DNA of 64,000 nt. Source: an uncultured Ruminococcus sp. GTDB lineage: Bacteria; Bacillota; Clostridia; Lachnospirales; Lachnospiraceae. Made by a program: the position numbers and the translations under genes. Numbering within the stretch: position 1 is the first letter of the stretch; each line of letters opens with the position of its first letter. This document shows positions 7,199 to 14,745 of the stretch, in pieces. The stretch spans positions 1 through 64,000 of the forward strand of contig UQKK01000019.1 of assembly GCA_900541505.1 (NCBI GenBank). Reading direction: 5' to 3'. Under the pieces are notes generated by a model. It saw only the letters and a program-made list of their open reading frames with translations, had not been told where the DNA came from and ran no database searches.

Positions 7199-9665
7199 TA
7201 TTCACCTCCGAAACAGACGGCGCATCCAGTACTCCCTCTTTTTGGTCGTAGTAATCCATATCCAACACAAGGATTCCTGAATCTCCCACTTCAGAGAGCG
7301 CCTTTCCAAGCTCTTTCTTTTTCTTATCAGAAATTCCCACAGAATATCTCTGTAATTTTCTAAGAGCTTTTGTTTTCTCGAAGAAAGAAATTTTATCATC
7401 CTTTAGCACTGCGATTGCGTCTTTTGCTGTCTGATTATAGGGTATCACAATTTTCACTGTCTCATCTTCCGGTATGACCTGATAGGTCCTCCCCGCTGTC
7501 TGAAAAGCCTGATTTAAATATCCCTTTTTCTTTCTGCCGTTGTGGTGTCTTGCATATTGCCTGCGCCCTGTTTCATTTCTTCCAAGAAGCATTTCCAGCG
7601 TAGTATCCGGAATATTACTCGGATATTTCGTTATTTTCCCTTGTGAACAATTAAAATATTGCTTATAATATATTGTCAACGCTGTTTCTGAATCAATCGT
7701 CCCGCCAAACTTTTCCGGCATTTCCCCGAAATAGTCCAAAAGCACCTGCAGCGTCCCTGCCTTGTTTTGGATTTCCTCAAGTCCGTTTAAATTCTCCACA
7801 TGCTGTGCCATCCGTACAATATAAGTCTTTCCCATGGTCTGATTCTTATCGCACTCTTTATGACAGCTGCAGAGTTCCGCCGCCCGGATGATACTGTCCA
7901 GCCCTGCCAGAGAGCGGATGACACACGCAAAAGACAAGTCCACTCTGGATTCTATAAGCTGTGTGCTCACACAAATGACTGGCTTTTTATCCGCCAAATC
8001 CTTTTTGATATGTTCCAGTTCCTCGCACCTGTTTTCCGGACACATCTTTTTGCTCAAATGATACAGCGCTCCTTCATCCTTGTACTGTTCTTTGATAGTC
8101 TCAAATACCTTTTGGGCGCATGATTTTGTGTTCAGAATCAGCAGGACACTTTTATGTTTTTTTAATTCCTCCAATGCAAAACTGCTCAACTCCTCTTCTT
8201 CCATGCCGCCAGGCACCATATTCGTCCTGTCTTCTATTTCTGTCCGTTTAAACGCTTCCGCATGCCTTCCCATATCCTCTGTCATTTCTTTACAGTTATA
8301 TAGATTATTTTCTTCCAGTGCTGCGCAGGACGGCTGTGTGGCAGAGCAGAGCATAACGGTTGTATTGCAAAAAACAGTGAGAAAATTTACCGCCAGGTTA
8401 AAAAGCTCTGTCCCTCGCACAGGAAATGCCTGAACCTCATCAAAAATAATAACACTGTTGCAAAGGTTATACATCCTGCGGATACTGCTCTTCTTGTCTG
8501 AAAACAGCGTGTTCAACATTTCTACGGCTGTCGTTGCGACAATTGGACAATCCCAATTTTCAGTAAGCCTTCTGTACTCTTCTTCATCTTCTTCCTTTTC
8601 ATAGCTTACATTGCAGTGATGCTCCAACACGTACGTTTCATTGCCTACAAACTTTCTGATTTCGTCCGCGTTCCATTCCAATGTCGAGTTATGGGGCGCC
8701 ACATAGAAAATATGCCTTTTGTGATACTTCCGGGCATGACTTAAGGCGAAGCGCAGACTGCTCAACATTCTCCCGGCTCCTGCAGGGACTGTGAGCCGAT
8801 AAAGCCTTTGCTCATCCTGTGCTGCCTGGAAACATCGTTCTGAAATCTGGTCGCGGTATACATCTAGGGGACTTTCATCCCCTGGTGTTTTCCTTTGCTT
8901 CATGCAGCCTTCAAAATGAGAAATGCACTCCTCCCATATTTCCTGTGTTCTCGCTTCAGAAATCCTTTCCGGAAGCGGCTCACCTCTGAAAAAACAAGCG
9001 GTGTCCGTCCAGTCGCTGTCAATCAACAATGACAGGAGCAAGCGCTCATACATTCCAAAGTAAAACTCTGCACTGCCGCATTTTTTGTCTCCGCATGATT
9101 CTATAAACTGGTTGATATCGGAACAAATACTCTCCGCTTCGATTTCCGCTGCTTTTATATACTCTTTCAATATGTCTTCGTCGATAAACTGAAAATATCT
9201 ATTTTTAACAGCCTGATACTCCATCTCTTTTAGAAACCGTTTTTCTGAAAGAGTGTTTCCCGTTTCCATCTCAATACAGTCCTGTAAATTGTGATGGGAA
9301 TAAATCGCGGTACTGACAAATTCAGACAACAGACTTTCTCCCATCATTTCTTCCGCAATATTGCCGCCCGCTGAAGAATGGTCCACCACCTGGCGTCTGC
9401 TGGCATTTTTGCCGTACTGCAAGATATTTTCCCCATACGTAATATATGGTTGTCCAAATTTTCCCGCATCGTGCAGCAGCCCTGTAACTTTCGCCATATT
9501 TCTCATATTATCAAGCGGACAGTTTTTCTCAGCAAGATACATAGCACCGCCTGAATGGTTTACGATACTTTGTGTATTCTTATTCTCTGCATTTACATGG
9601 GCATAGTCAGAATCCTCTTTTATAAACACAGGGTCTTTTCTTTTGTAATCGTCTATATTTATCAC
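7173..9665 (-). CDS. cas3: Type I-C Cas3 (HD nuclease plus helicase with degenerate ATPase motifs)
   Basis: An 830-residue Cas3, full length with no internal stop. The HD nuclease part looks complete: H23, H37, GLLHDAGKF (H65, D66), VDHSSAGG (H96) and SHHN (H124-H125). The helicase part aligns along its whole length, and DEVQ (409-412) and SAT (441-443) are kept. Motif I is altered: the usual PTGxGKT reads PAGAGRM at 294-300, losing the Walker lysine and threonine. Motif V reads IESRVDL, where IEAGVDI is usual, and motif VI at 594-602 reads RAAELCSCH, where QAAGRCNRH is usual, losing both arginines. ATP-driven translocation is therefore probably lost. Start follows AGAGGTGATAAAT. First gene of the cas operon. 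Confidence 0.94.
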   Translation of the reverse strand: MINIDDYKRKDPVFIKEDSDYAHVNAENKNTQSIVNHSGGAMYLAEKNCPLDNMRNMAKVTGLLHDAGKFGQPYITYGENILQYGKNASRRQVVDHSSAGGNIAEEMMGESLLSEFVSTAIYSHHNLQDCIEMETGNTLSEKRFLKEMEYQAVKNRYFQFIDEDILKEYIKAAEIEAESICSDINQFIESCGDKKCGSAEFYFGMYERLLLSLLIDSDWTDTACFFRGEPLPERISEARTQEIWEECISHFEGCMKQRKTPGDESPLDVYRDQISERCFQAAQDEQRLYRLTVPAGAGRMLSSLRFALSHARKYHKRHIFYVAPHNSTLEWNADEIRKFVGNETYVLEHHCNVSYEKEEDEEEYRRLTENWDCPIVATTAVEMLNTLFSDKKSSIRRMYNLCNSVIIFDEVQAFPVRGTELFNLAVNFLTVFCNTTVMLCSATQPSCAALEENNLYNCKEMTEDMGRHAEAFKRTEIEDRTNMVPGGMEEEELSSFALEELKKHKSVLLILNTKSCAQKVFETIKEQYKDEGALYHLSKKMCPENRCEELEHIKKDLADKKPVICVSTQLIESRVDLSFACVIRSLAGLDSIIRAAELCSCHKECDKNQTMGKTYIVRMAQHVENLNGLEEIQNKAGTLQVLLDYFGEMPEKFGGTIDSETALTIYYKQYFNCSQGKITKYPSNIPDTTLEMLLGRNETGRRQYARHHNGRKKKGYLNQAFQTAGRTYQVIPEDETVKIVIPYNQTAKDAIAVLKDDKISFFEKTKALRKLQRYSVGISDKKKKELGKALSEVGDSGILVLDMDYYDQKEGVLDAPSVSEVNNEKIQKYD

Positions 9666-9726
9666 CTCTTTGTATATTTTTTGTTCTTCGTGGTAAAAAT
9701 TGGGAGCTCCTCAAAAAATGAAAGCA

Positions 9727-9759
9727 TTGACAAACCAGACTGAGATAAGATAGTATAAT
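9727..9759 (+). promoter_or_regulatory. Sigma-A-like promoter for a candidate small RNA
   Basis: TTGACA at 9727-9732 is followed 18 nt later by TAGTAT, or 21 nt later by TATAAT at 9754-9759. It lies inside a large imperfect inverted repeat: CAAACCAGAC (9731-9740) with GTCTGGTTTG (9786-9795), and GATAAGA with TCTTATC. It fires away from cas3. Confidence 0.4.
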
Positions 9760-9764
9760 GAATG

Positions 9765-9846
9765 ATGCCTATTTCTTATCAGCTTGTCTGGTTTGAAATA
9801 GCTTTCCAACCCAGGATGGTTGCCGCCATCCCGGGTTATTTTCATT
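9765..9846 (+). ncRNA. Candidate small RNA divergent from cas3
   Basis: Between cas3 (minus, ends upstream at 9665) and the toxin-antitoxin pair, a plus-strand promoter-like sequence is followed within about 85 nt by a terminator-like hairpin, with no coding frame. The predicted transcript is about 80 nt. It does not contain a recognisable I-C repeat hairpin, so it is not an obvious crRNA. It could be a regulator of the cas genes or of a nearby toxin; it could also be spurious. The rest of the interval 9666-10051 is AT-rich and holds nothing else recognised. Confidence 0.3.
9808..9843 (+). terminator. Terminator-like hairpin of the candidate small RNA
   Basis: AACCC and GGATGG pair with CCATCC and GGGTT around a TTGCCG loop, with one A-C mismatch, followed by ATTTTCATT. 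The T-run is only moderate. Confidence 0.5.
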
Positions 9847-10007
9847 ATAGAGCCTCTAATAGTTTTTGTCAAGGTTTCTTGTAAATATAAGGTTAATTAA
9901 GATTTAAAATGCGATGTTATACTTACTTGTGTTTTTTCTTTTATTATGTTAAATTATCTTTGTCAGGTATATTTTGCCTGTGAATAGAAAAAATTATCCT
10001 TATATTG

Positions 10008-10041
10008 AAAAAGCGATTACCAACCCTGGCGACCGCTTTTT
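10008..10041 (-). terminator. Terminator after the ADP-ribosyltransferase operon
   Basis: AAAAAGCG and CGCTTTTT form an 8-bp stem with an 18-nt loop, 10 nt past the last stop codon. The A/T flanks allow function in either direction. Confidence 0.6.
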
Positions 10042-10051
10042 TACTTTCCTG

Positions 10052-10477
10052 CTATACGTTATAAATCTTTCTCAATTTCTCCACGCTGTTCTCAAGTGAT
10101 GCCTCGTGCAAAGGCGAATATTTCTTATATAACTCCTCCGGCTTTATCTTCTCGACGATATTTTCCGACAGCAATTTATATTTCCACTGCATATAAGTAT
10201 ACACATCTGCCATCCACTCCAGGATAAACTCATCGTACTTCTCGCTCATCTGATTATCCGGACTGATTCGAATCCCCATATTTCCCAGAATCTGTTTTGG
10301 TGTTTTGTTCAGATACAGTGGATTCCCCCTGTCCATGGCTTTGCGGTAATCACTTTTCATGTAAGCTTCAATGACCTGAAACGGCGAGTCCGTGTTCCTG
10401 GCTGTCAACTTGAACAGGTATCTGTTTTTTTGAATCATCATATCATAATAGCACGCATCATAGGCTGTATCACTCAT
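10052..10477 (-). CDS. Partner protein of the DUF3990 ADP-ribosyltransferase
   Basis: A 141-residue soluble protein, not confidently assigned to a named family. Visible segments are KNRYLFKLTARN, SDYRKAMDRGNPLYLNKTPKQILGNMGI in the middle and a helical C-terminus. It overlaps the upstream ADP-ribosyltransferase-like gene by 8 nt, with AAGGAGAAGG as its own ribosome site, so the two are co-translated. The arrangement suggests an antitoxin or accessory factor. Function is inferred from position only. Confidence 0.7.
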   Translation of the reverse strand: MSDTAYDACYYDMMIQKNRYLFKLTARNTDSPFQVIEAYMKSDYRKAMDRGNPLYLNKTPKQILGNMGIRISPDNQMSEKYDEFILEWMADVYTYMQWKYKLLSENIVEKIKPEELYKKYSPLHEASLENSVEKLRKIYNV

Positions 10478-11174
10478 AATAATCCTTCTCCTTGTGATAG
10501 ACTAACTTGTTTTTGACAGCATACTGTGCAGTGATTCCGGGAACAGTATATCCTTCCAACAAGATTGCTTTCATACGTGTCTGCATAAATTTACTTACTT
10601 CCCGTCGTGCTCTCACATCATCTGCAGCATAGTCTGTTTCTGCAGTAACTTCATAGGAAGAAATCCATTTAATCTGGCGGAAAGCTTTTTGGGATTTTAA
10701 AAACATCTGATTTCCCAGAGAACCCTTGTAAAAAAGCCGTTCCACCTCGGCAATATGAATCTGATTCAGCAAAAACGCCTCGATAACCTGTGTATAGCTG
10801 TCATCTGCACGGTATCCTTTGATAATATCATACGAATCCGTATCCAACTTGTACATATCAACTAACCGATTTCCCAGGATTCCTGCAGTATCCTGATTTA
10901 TCCCTCTATTGGAAACCACCTCAGCAATCCATGCAAGCACGCCAAAATCCTGTAAGTTCAGGATTTTAAGTTCACTTAAGTCTAATTCATATTCATTTAC
11001 TATGGAATGCTCTGGATTACCATTAAGAGCCGCCCAGCTTTTTGCGCGCTCTTCATATTCTGTTGTGTAAAAGCCATTCCCATAGTCATTGTCCTCTTTC
11101 CCGCCGAGATATACGGGAGTCTGGATGATATGGTCTGAACCATGATATACCCGAATCAATTTTTCCTTTTTCAT
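10470..11174 (-). CDS. DUF3990-type ADP-ribosyltransferase-like toxin
   Basis: A 234-residue protein of the DUF3990 type. IRVYHGSDHIIQTP near residue 8 supplies a His, NDYGNGFYTTE near residue 30 a Tyr, and SYTQVIEAFLLNQ near residue 130 a Glu, consistent with the H-Y-E layout of ADP-ribosyltransferases. Relatives are found in small clostridial operons that look like toxin-antitoxin modules. GGAAGGGG lies 7 nt before the ATG. It is transcribed from the promoter at 11290-11318 and overlaps its partner. The modified target is unknown. Confidence 0.8.
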   Translation of the reverse strand: MKKEKLIRVYHGSDHIIQTPVYLGGKEDNDYGNGFYTTEYEERAKSWAALNGNPEHSIVNEYELDLSELKILNLQDFGVLAWIAEVVSNRGINQDTAGILGNRLVDMYKLDTDSYDIIKGYRADDSYTQVIEAFLLNQIHIAEVERLFYKGSLGNQMFLKSQKAFRQIKWISSYEVTAETDYAADDVRARREVSKFMQTRMKAILLEGYTVPGITAQYAVKNKLVYHKEKDYYE

Positions 11175-11289
11175 TGTCCAGCCCCTTCCTTAACTTTAAG
11201 GTTCCCATAAGAGCCCATTTCTTGTTCCTATTTTTCACAAACTAGTTTACGCTGCCCTGATTTCTGCCGAAAGTTTTGTCTTGCCCTTT

Positions 11290-11318
11290 ATTATAACGTA
11301 ATCTCTATCATTTGTACA
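11290..11318 (-). promoter_or_regulatory. Promoter of the ADP-ribosyltransferase operon
   Basis: Minus-strand TGTACA, 17-nt spacer, TATAAT, about 120 nt before the first start codon. Confidence 0.6.
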
Positions 11319-11341
11319 CCGGATGTCATTTACGCATTTCG

Positions 11342-11527
11342 TCACATATTTCCATTTTGCGTCATGTCTTTTCGTCCTGCACAGAGTGCTTTTTCTGATT
11401 TATATTCATAAATTACATATCTGTATAGGCACACCGCCTGCCATAATCTGAAATCCAATACACGCAGTAAACCGGCTAGACGCCCATTATCCCAAGCGGT
11501 AATAACAGTTGAGTTGCTTTCCGCTAA
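11342..11527 (-). pseudogene. Probable GNAT acetyltransferase remnant
   Basis: Immediately past the terminator of the aldo/keto reductase gene, a minus-strand frame reads ESNSTVITAWDNGRLAGLLRVL, the beta-strand segment typical of GNAT N-acetyltransferases before the acetyl-CoA loop. It then loses resemblance, and there is no credible start codon outside the terminator hairpin. The rest of the enzyme, including the RxxGxG/A motif, is absent. Best read as a truncated and frameshifted remnant. Confidence 0.4.
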
Positions 11528-11570
11528 AACAGCCGCTGTGTGTACCTCAATCTTACACACAGCGGCTGTT
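11528..11570 (-). terminator. Strong terminator after the aldo/keto reductase gene
   Basis: A perfect 17-bp stem, AACAGCCGCTGTGTGTA with its complement, 9-nt loop, followed on the minus strand by TTTTAG. It starts 4 nt after the stop codon of the gene it serves. Confidence 0.85.
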
Positions 11571-11574
11571 CACT

Positions 11575-12714
11575 TTACCCATTCAATTTCTCTGCAAAAT
11601 CCCCCATCGCCTCAGAAATCTTTATCTGCTGCGGACAGACTGCCTCACAGCTTCTGCACCCTACACAGGCGCTCGGCAGTTTCTCCTTCGGATAGGAGGA
11701 CAGCGCCATAGGAGCGATAAAACCGCCTCCTGTAAAACAATGTTCGTTATACAGGGAAAGCAGAGCTGGAATATCCAACTCCTGGGGGCAGTGGCTCGTA
11801 CAGTAATGGCACGCTGTACAGGGCAGCGCAATCTTCTTTACCATACGGTCGGCAATTCCAAGGACTGTCTCCATCTCCGCCTCGTTTAACGGTCTGTCTT
11901 CCTCATATGTACGGATATTTTCTTTCATCTGTGTCATATCCGACATACCGGAGAGGACAACCTTGACCTCCGGCAGAGACTGGAGAAAGCGAAATGCCCA
12001 CGCCGGGATGGTTTCCTCCTCGCGCAGTTTGGCAAGCTGCTCCTCGTACTCAGCCTCCAGGCTGGCAAGTTTTCCTCCCCGCAGAGGCTCCATCACCCAG
12101 ATGGGGATATGATATTCTTTCAGAAGTTCCATCTTGCGCTTTGACTCCTGGAACTCCCAGTCCAGGTAATTCACTTGAAGCTGGCAGAACTCCATATGCT
12201 CTCCGTAAGCTTGCAGAAAACGCTCTATCACTTCATAACTTCCATGCGCGGAAAAGCCGAGATGACGAATCCTGCCGTTTTCTTTTTGTTTCATGAGGTA
12301 TGCAAAAATCCCAAATTTCTCGTCCAGATAGGCATCGATATTCATCTCGCAGACATTGTGGAAGAGATAAAAATCAAAATACTCCACCTGGCATTTTTCC
12401 AGCTGCTTTTCAAAGATTTCCTCCACTTTCTCCATGTTGGACAAATCATAACCGGGAAATTTATCCGCCAGGTAAAATTTCTCTCTCGGATACTTGGACA
12501 GTGCTTTTCCCATCACCAGTTCGGAGTTTCCATTGTGATATCCCCAGGCGGTATCATAGTAATTTACCCCGTGTTCCATGGCGTAATCCACCATTTCTGC
12601 CGCTGCCTGGGAATCAATCCTCGCGTCATCCCCGTCGATGACCGGCAGGCGCATAGCGCCCATGCCGAGAGCGGAAAGCTTTAAACCCTGATAATCCTTA
12701 TAAACCATTTTCAT
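11575..12714 (-). CDS. Aldo/keto reductase with C-terminal 4Fe-4S domain
   Basis: A 379-residue protein with an aldo/keto reductase barrel (residues 1 to about 270) and a ferredoxin-like tail. The catalytic tetrad can be placed: Asp and Tyr in YDTAWGYH, Lys in LADKF, His in FYLFHNV. CTACHYCTSHCP and CVGCRSCEAVCP, near residues 300 and 350, are two 4Fe-4S binding motifs. Such fusions are common in anaerobic Clostridia and are thought to couple NAD(P)H or ferredoxin electrons to carbonyl reduction. The substrate is unknown. The gene stands alone with its own terminator. Confidence 0.9.
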   Translation of the reverse strand: MKMVYKDYQGLKLSALGMGAMRLPVIDGDDARIDSQAAAEMVDYAMEHGVNYYDTAWGYHNGNSELVMGKALSKYPREKFYLADKFPGYDLSNMEKVEEIFEKQLEKCQVEYFDFYLFHNVCEMNIDAYLDEKFGIFAYLMKQKENGRIRHLGFSAHGSYEVIERFLQAYGEHMEFCQLQVNYLDWEFQESKRKMELLKEYHIPIWVMEPLRGGKLASLEAEYEEQLAKLREEETIPAWAFRFLQSLPEVKVVLSGMSDMTQMKENIRTYEEDRPLNEAEMETVLGIADRMVKKIALPCTACHYCTSHCPQELDIPALLSLYNEHCFTGGGFIAPMALSSYPKEKLPSACVGCRSCEAVCPQQIKISEAMGDFAEKLNG

Positions 12715-12742
12715 ACACTCCTTTTCTCTGTTATCCTCTTAA

Positions 12743-12764
12743 CGTCAAAGTACAAGGGGCAATA
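12743..12764 (+). repeat. Isolated arm related to the 36.2-kb structured element
   Basis: CGTCAAAGTACAAGGGGCAA and the next two bases match the left arm of the 278-bp element (36153-36174) at 20 of 22 positions. Downstream, CATCCCTTGCA at 12782-12792 forms an imperfect hairpin with it. It lies in the 166-bp gap between the aldo/keto reductase and PurF-like genes, which holds nothing else recognised. Confidence 0.4.
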
Positions 12765-12880
12765 TCCTCTTTACAAAGGCACCATCCCTTGCACGACAAC
12801 GCCACCTGTTTTTTCTCACAGGTCCCTGTATTGTTCATGATAACACTTTGAGCGCACTCCAAGTCAATAAGAAAAAAATC

Positions 12881-14293
12881 CTACTCTTTTCCGTCAAAAC
12901 AGTATGTGCAGAGCTTACACGGCTTCAGACCAATGGATTCTATGAGGTCATCCAGCCTGTGATAGCGCAGGGTTGTAAAATTCTGTCTGCGGCGCACTTC
13001 CTCCACCATTTCGGCATACTTGCAGCTGCACGGATTCGCGTACTCATCCAGAACCTCCGGCGTCACTTTCTCCTCCTTCTCCTCAATGATGCGCCTTGTA
13101 ATCAAATCCAGCTCCGATTTGGACCTGGAAAAGTTCAGATACTTACACCCGTAGAGGATGGGCGGACACGCGGGACGCACGTGAACTTCCTTCGCGCCGC
13201 TCTGGTAGAGAAACTCTGTAGTCTCCCGGAGCTGGGTGCCGCGCACGATAGAATCATCTATCAGAAGAAGCTTTTTGTCGCGAATCAACGCCTGTACGGG
13301 AATCAGTTTCATCCTGGCAATCAACTCTCTCTGACTCTGGTTGGTCGGCATAAAGGACCGCGGCCAGGTCGGAGTATATTTGATAAATGGTCTGGCATAA
13401 GGGATGCCAGATTCATTGGCATATCCGATGGCATGCGCAATTCCGGAGTCCGGCACTCCCGCCACGATATCCGGCGATACCGTACCTTCATCCCGCTTTG
13501 CCAGCATACTGCCGCATTTATAGCGCATCTCCTCCACATTGACCCCTTCGTATGCGGAGGTCGGATAGCCATAGTACACCCACAAAAATGAGCAGATTTT
13601 CATCTCATCCCCGGCTGCCCCCACTGTCTCCACACCTTCAGGCGTGATATAGACAATCTCCGCCGGTCCCAGCTCTTTATAATCTACATATCCCAAATTG
13701 ATATAAGCGAAGTTTTCAAAAGAGACACAGTAACCGTCCTCTTTCTTGCCGATGACAAGGGGCGTCCGTCCGTATTTATCCCTGGCGGCATACAGCCCTT
13801 CCTCTGTCATAAGAAGAATGGTCATGGAGCCGTCCACAAGGCTCTGCACATAGCGGATTCCCTCGACAAGACTGTCTGCCCTGCAGATGAGAGAGGCGAC
13901 CAGCTCTGTGGCGTTGATTTTCCCGCCGCTCATCTCCTGGAAATGGGAGTGACCTTCTTTATACACCATCTGGAGCAGCTCCTCCAGATTATTGATTTTC
14001 CCGACTGTCGTGATAGCGAAACTTCCCAGATGGGACTGGATTAAAAGGGGCTGCGGCTCATAGTCGGAAATGCACCCGATTCCGAGGTGACCTTTTAATT
14101 CATCCACATCCTTTTCAAACTTTGTCCTGAAAGGGGAATTCTCTATATTGTGAATCGCCCTCTGAAATCCATCCTCTCCATACAATGCCATTCCGCCTCT
14201 TCTGGTTCCAAGATGGGAATGATAATCCACGCCGTAAAACAATTCCAGTGTACAGTTTTTTTTCTTTGAAGCAACTCCAAAAAATCCGCCCAT
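12881..14293 (-). CDS. PurF-like amidophosphoribosyltransferase paralogue without the N-terminal cysteine
   Basis: A 470-residue protein with the PurF layout: N-terminal Ntn glutamine-amidotransferase fold, then a phosphoribosyltransferase domain. The PRPP loop is intact (LLLIDDSIVRGTQL, near residue 345), and AGVPDSGIAHA precedes it. Cysteines in PPILYGCKYLNFS, NPCSCKY and PCKLCTYCFDG match the Fe-S ligands of the Bacillus enzyme. The protein starts MGGFFGV where PurF needs a mature N-terminal Cys (CGxFG), so the glutaminase nucleophile is missing and ammonia cannot be taken from glutamine in the usual way. It is clustered with a CsoR-like gene 17 nt upstream. Role uncertain: ammonia-dependent synthase or a different amine or regulatory function. 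Confidence 0.85.
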   Translation of the reverse strand: MGGFFGVASKKKNCTLELFYGVDYHSHLGTRRGGMALYGEDGFQRAIHNIENSPFRTKFEKDVDELKGHLGIGCISDYEPQPLLIQSHLGSFAITTVGKINNLEELLQMVYKEGHSHFQEMSGGKINATELVASLICRADSLVEGIRYVQSLVDGSMTILLMTEEGLYAARDKYGRTPLVIGKKEDGYCVSFENFAYINLGYVDYKELGPAEIVYITPEGVETVGAAGDEMKICSFLWVYYGYPTSAYEGVNVEEMRYKCGSMLAKRDEGTVSPDIVAGVPDSGIAHAIGYANESGIPYARPFIKYTPTWPRSFMPTNQSQRELIARMKLIPVQALIRDKKLLLIDDSIVRGTQLRETTEFLYQSGAKEVHVRPACPPILYGCKYLNFSRSKSELDLITRRIIEEKEEKVTPEVLDEYANPCSCKYAEMVEEVRRRQNFTTLRYHRLDDLIESIGLKPCKLCTYCFDGKE

Positions 14294-14310
14294 ATCCCTC
14301 TCCTTTTCTT

Positions 14311-14733
14311 CTACTTGATAAAAATATCAATCGCCTTGTTCAGTTTTTCCACACTTTCCGTATCACCATGCTCAATGGCATCCACGATGCAGTGAGCCAG
14401 ATGTTCTTTTAAGATTACTTTTCCTGTATTGTTGACCGCCGCTTTCACCGCCGCAAGCTGTATGAGCACTTCGCTGCAGTCCTTCCCGTTCTCCACCATT
14501 CGCTTGATGGATTCCAGGTGCCCGATAGAACGGGAAATCCGGTTGACGATTGCCTTTTCATACCCTGCCGAATGCACATGCGTATGCCCTTCCGTGTGCG
14601 CATGGTCTACGCTGTGCGTGTGTCCTTCCGTGCATGCGTGGTCTCCATCGTGCGTATGCCCCGCTGTGTGCGCATGTTCTCCAACTTGCGTGTGCTCCGG
14701 CAAATGTGCATGTCTTTCTGCCATTTTCTCCAC
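14311..14733 (-). CDS. CsoR/FrmR-family metal-sensing repressor with His-rich N-terminus
   Basis: A 140-residue protein. Residues about 55-140 are the all-helical CsoR/RcnR (DUF156) DNA-binding domain. The copper-type ligand set is kept: Cys in KDCSEVLIQL, then His and Cys four apart in EHLAHC. Residues 6-52 consist of imperfect repeats of the type GHTHxxDHAHTE, with about sixteen histidines. Such a tail could store or capture Cu, Zn or Ni. It lies between an NSS symporter gene (13 nt upstream) and the PurF-like gene, all on one strand; none is an evident metal exporter. Confidence 0.85.
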   Translation of the reverse strand: MEKMAERHAHLPEHTQVGEHAHTAGHTHDGDHACTEGHTHSVDHAHTEGHTHVHSAGYEKAIVNRISRSIGHLESIKRMVENGKDCSEVLIQLAAVKAAVNNTGKVILKEHLAHCIVDAIEHGDTESVEKLNKAIDIFIK

Positions 14734-14745
14734 CTGCTTTACTGT

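Noticed and set aside
1..11570. CRISPR array near the cas operon
   Set aside because: I looked for spaced copies of a 30-36 nt repeat, including the I-C type with a GC-rich hairpin and ATTGAAA end, around both ends of the operon and found none.
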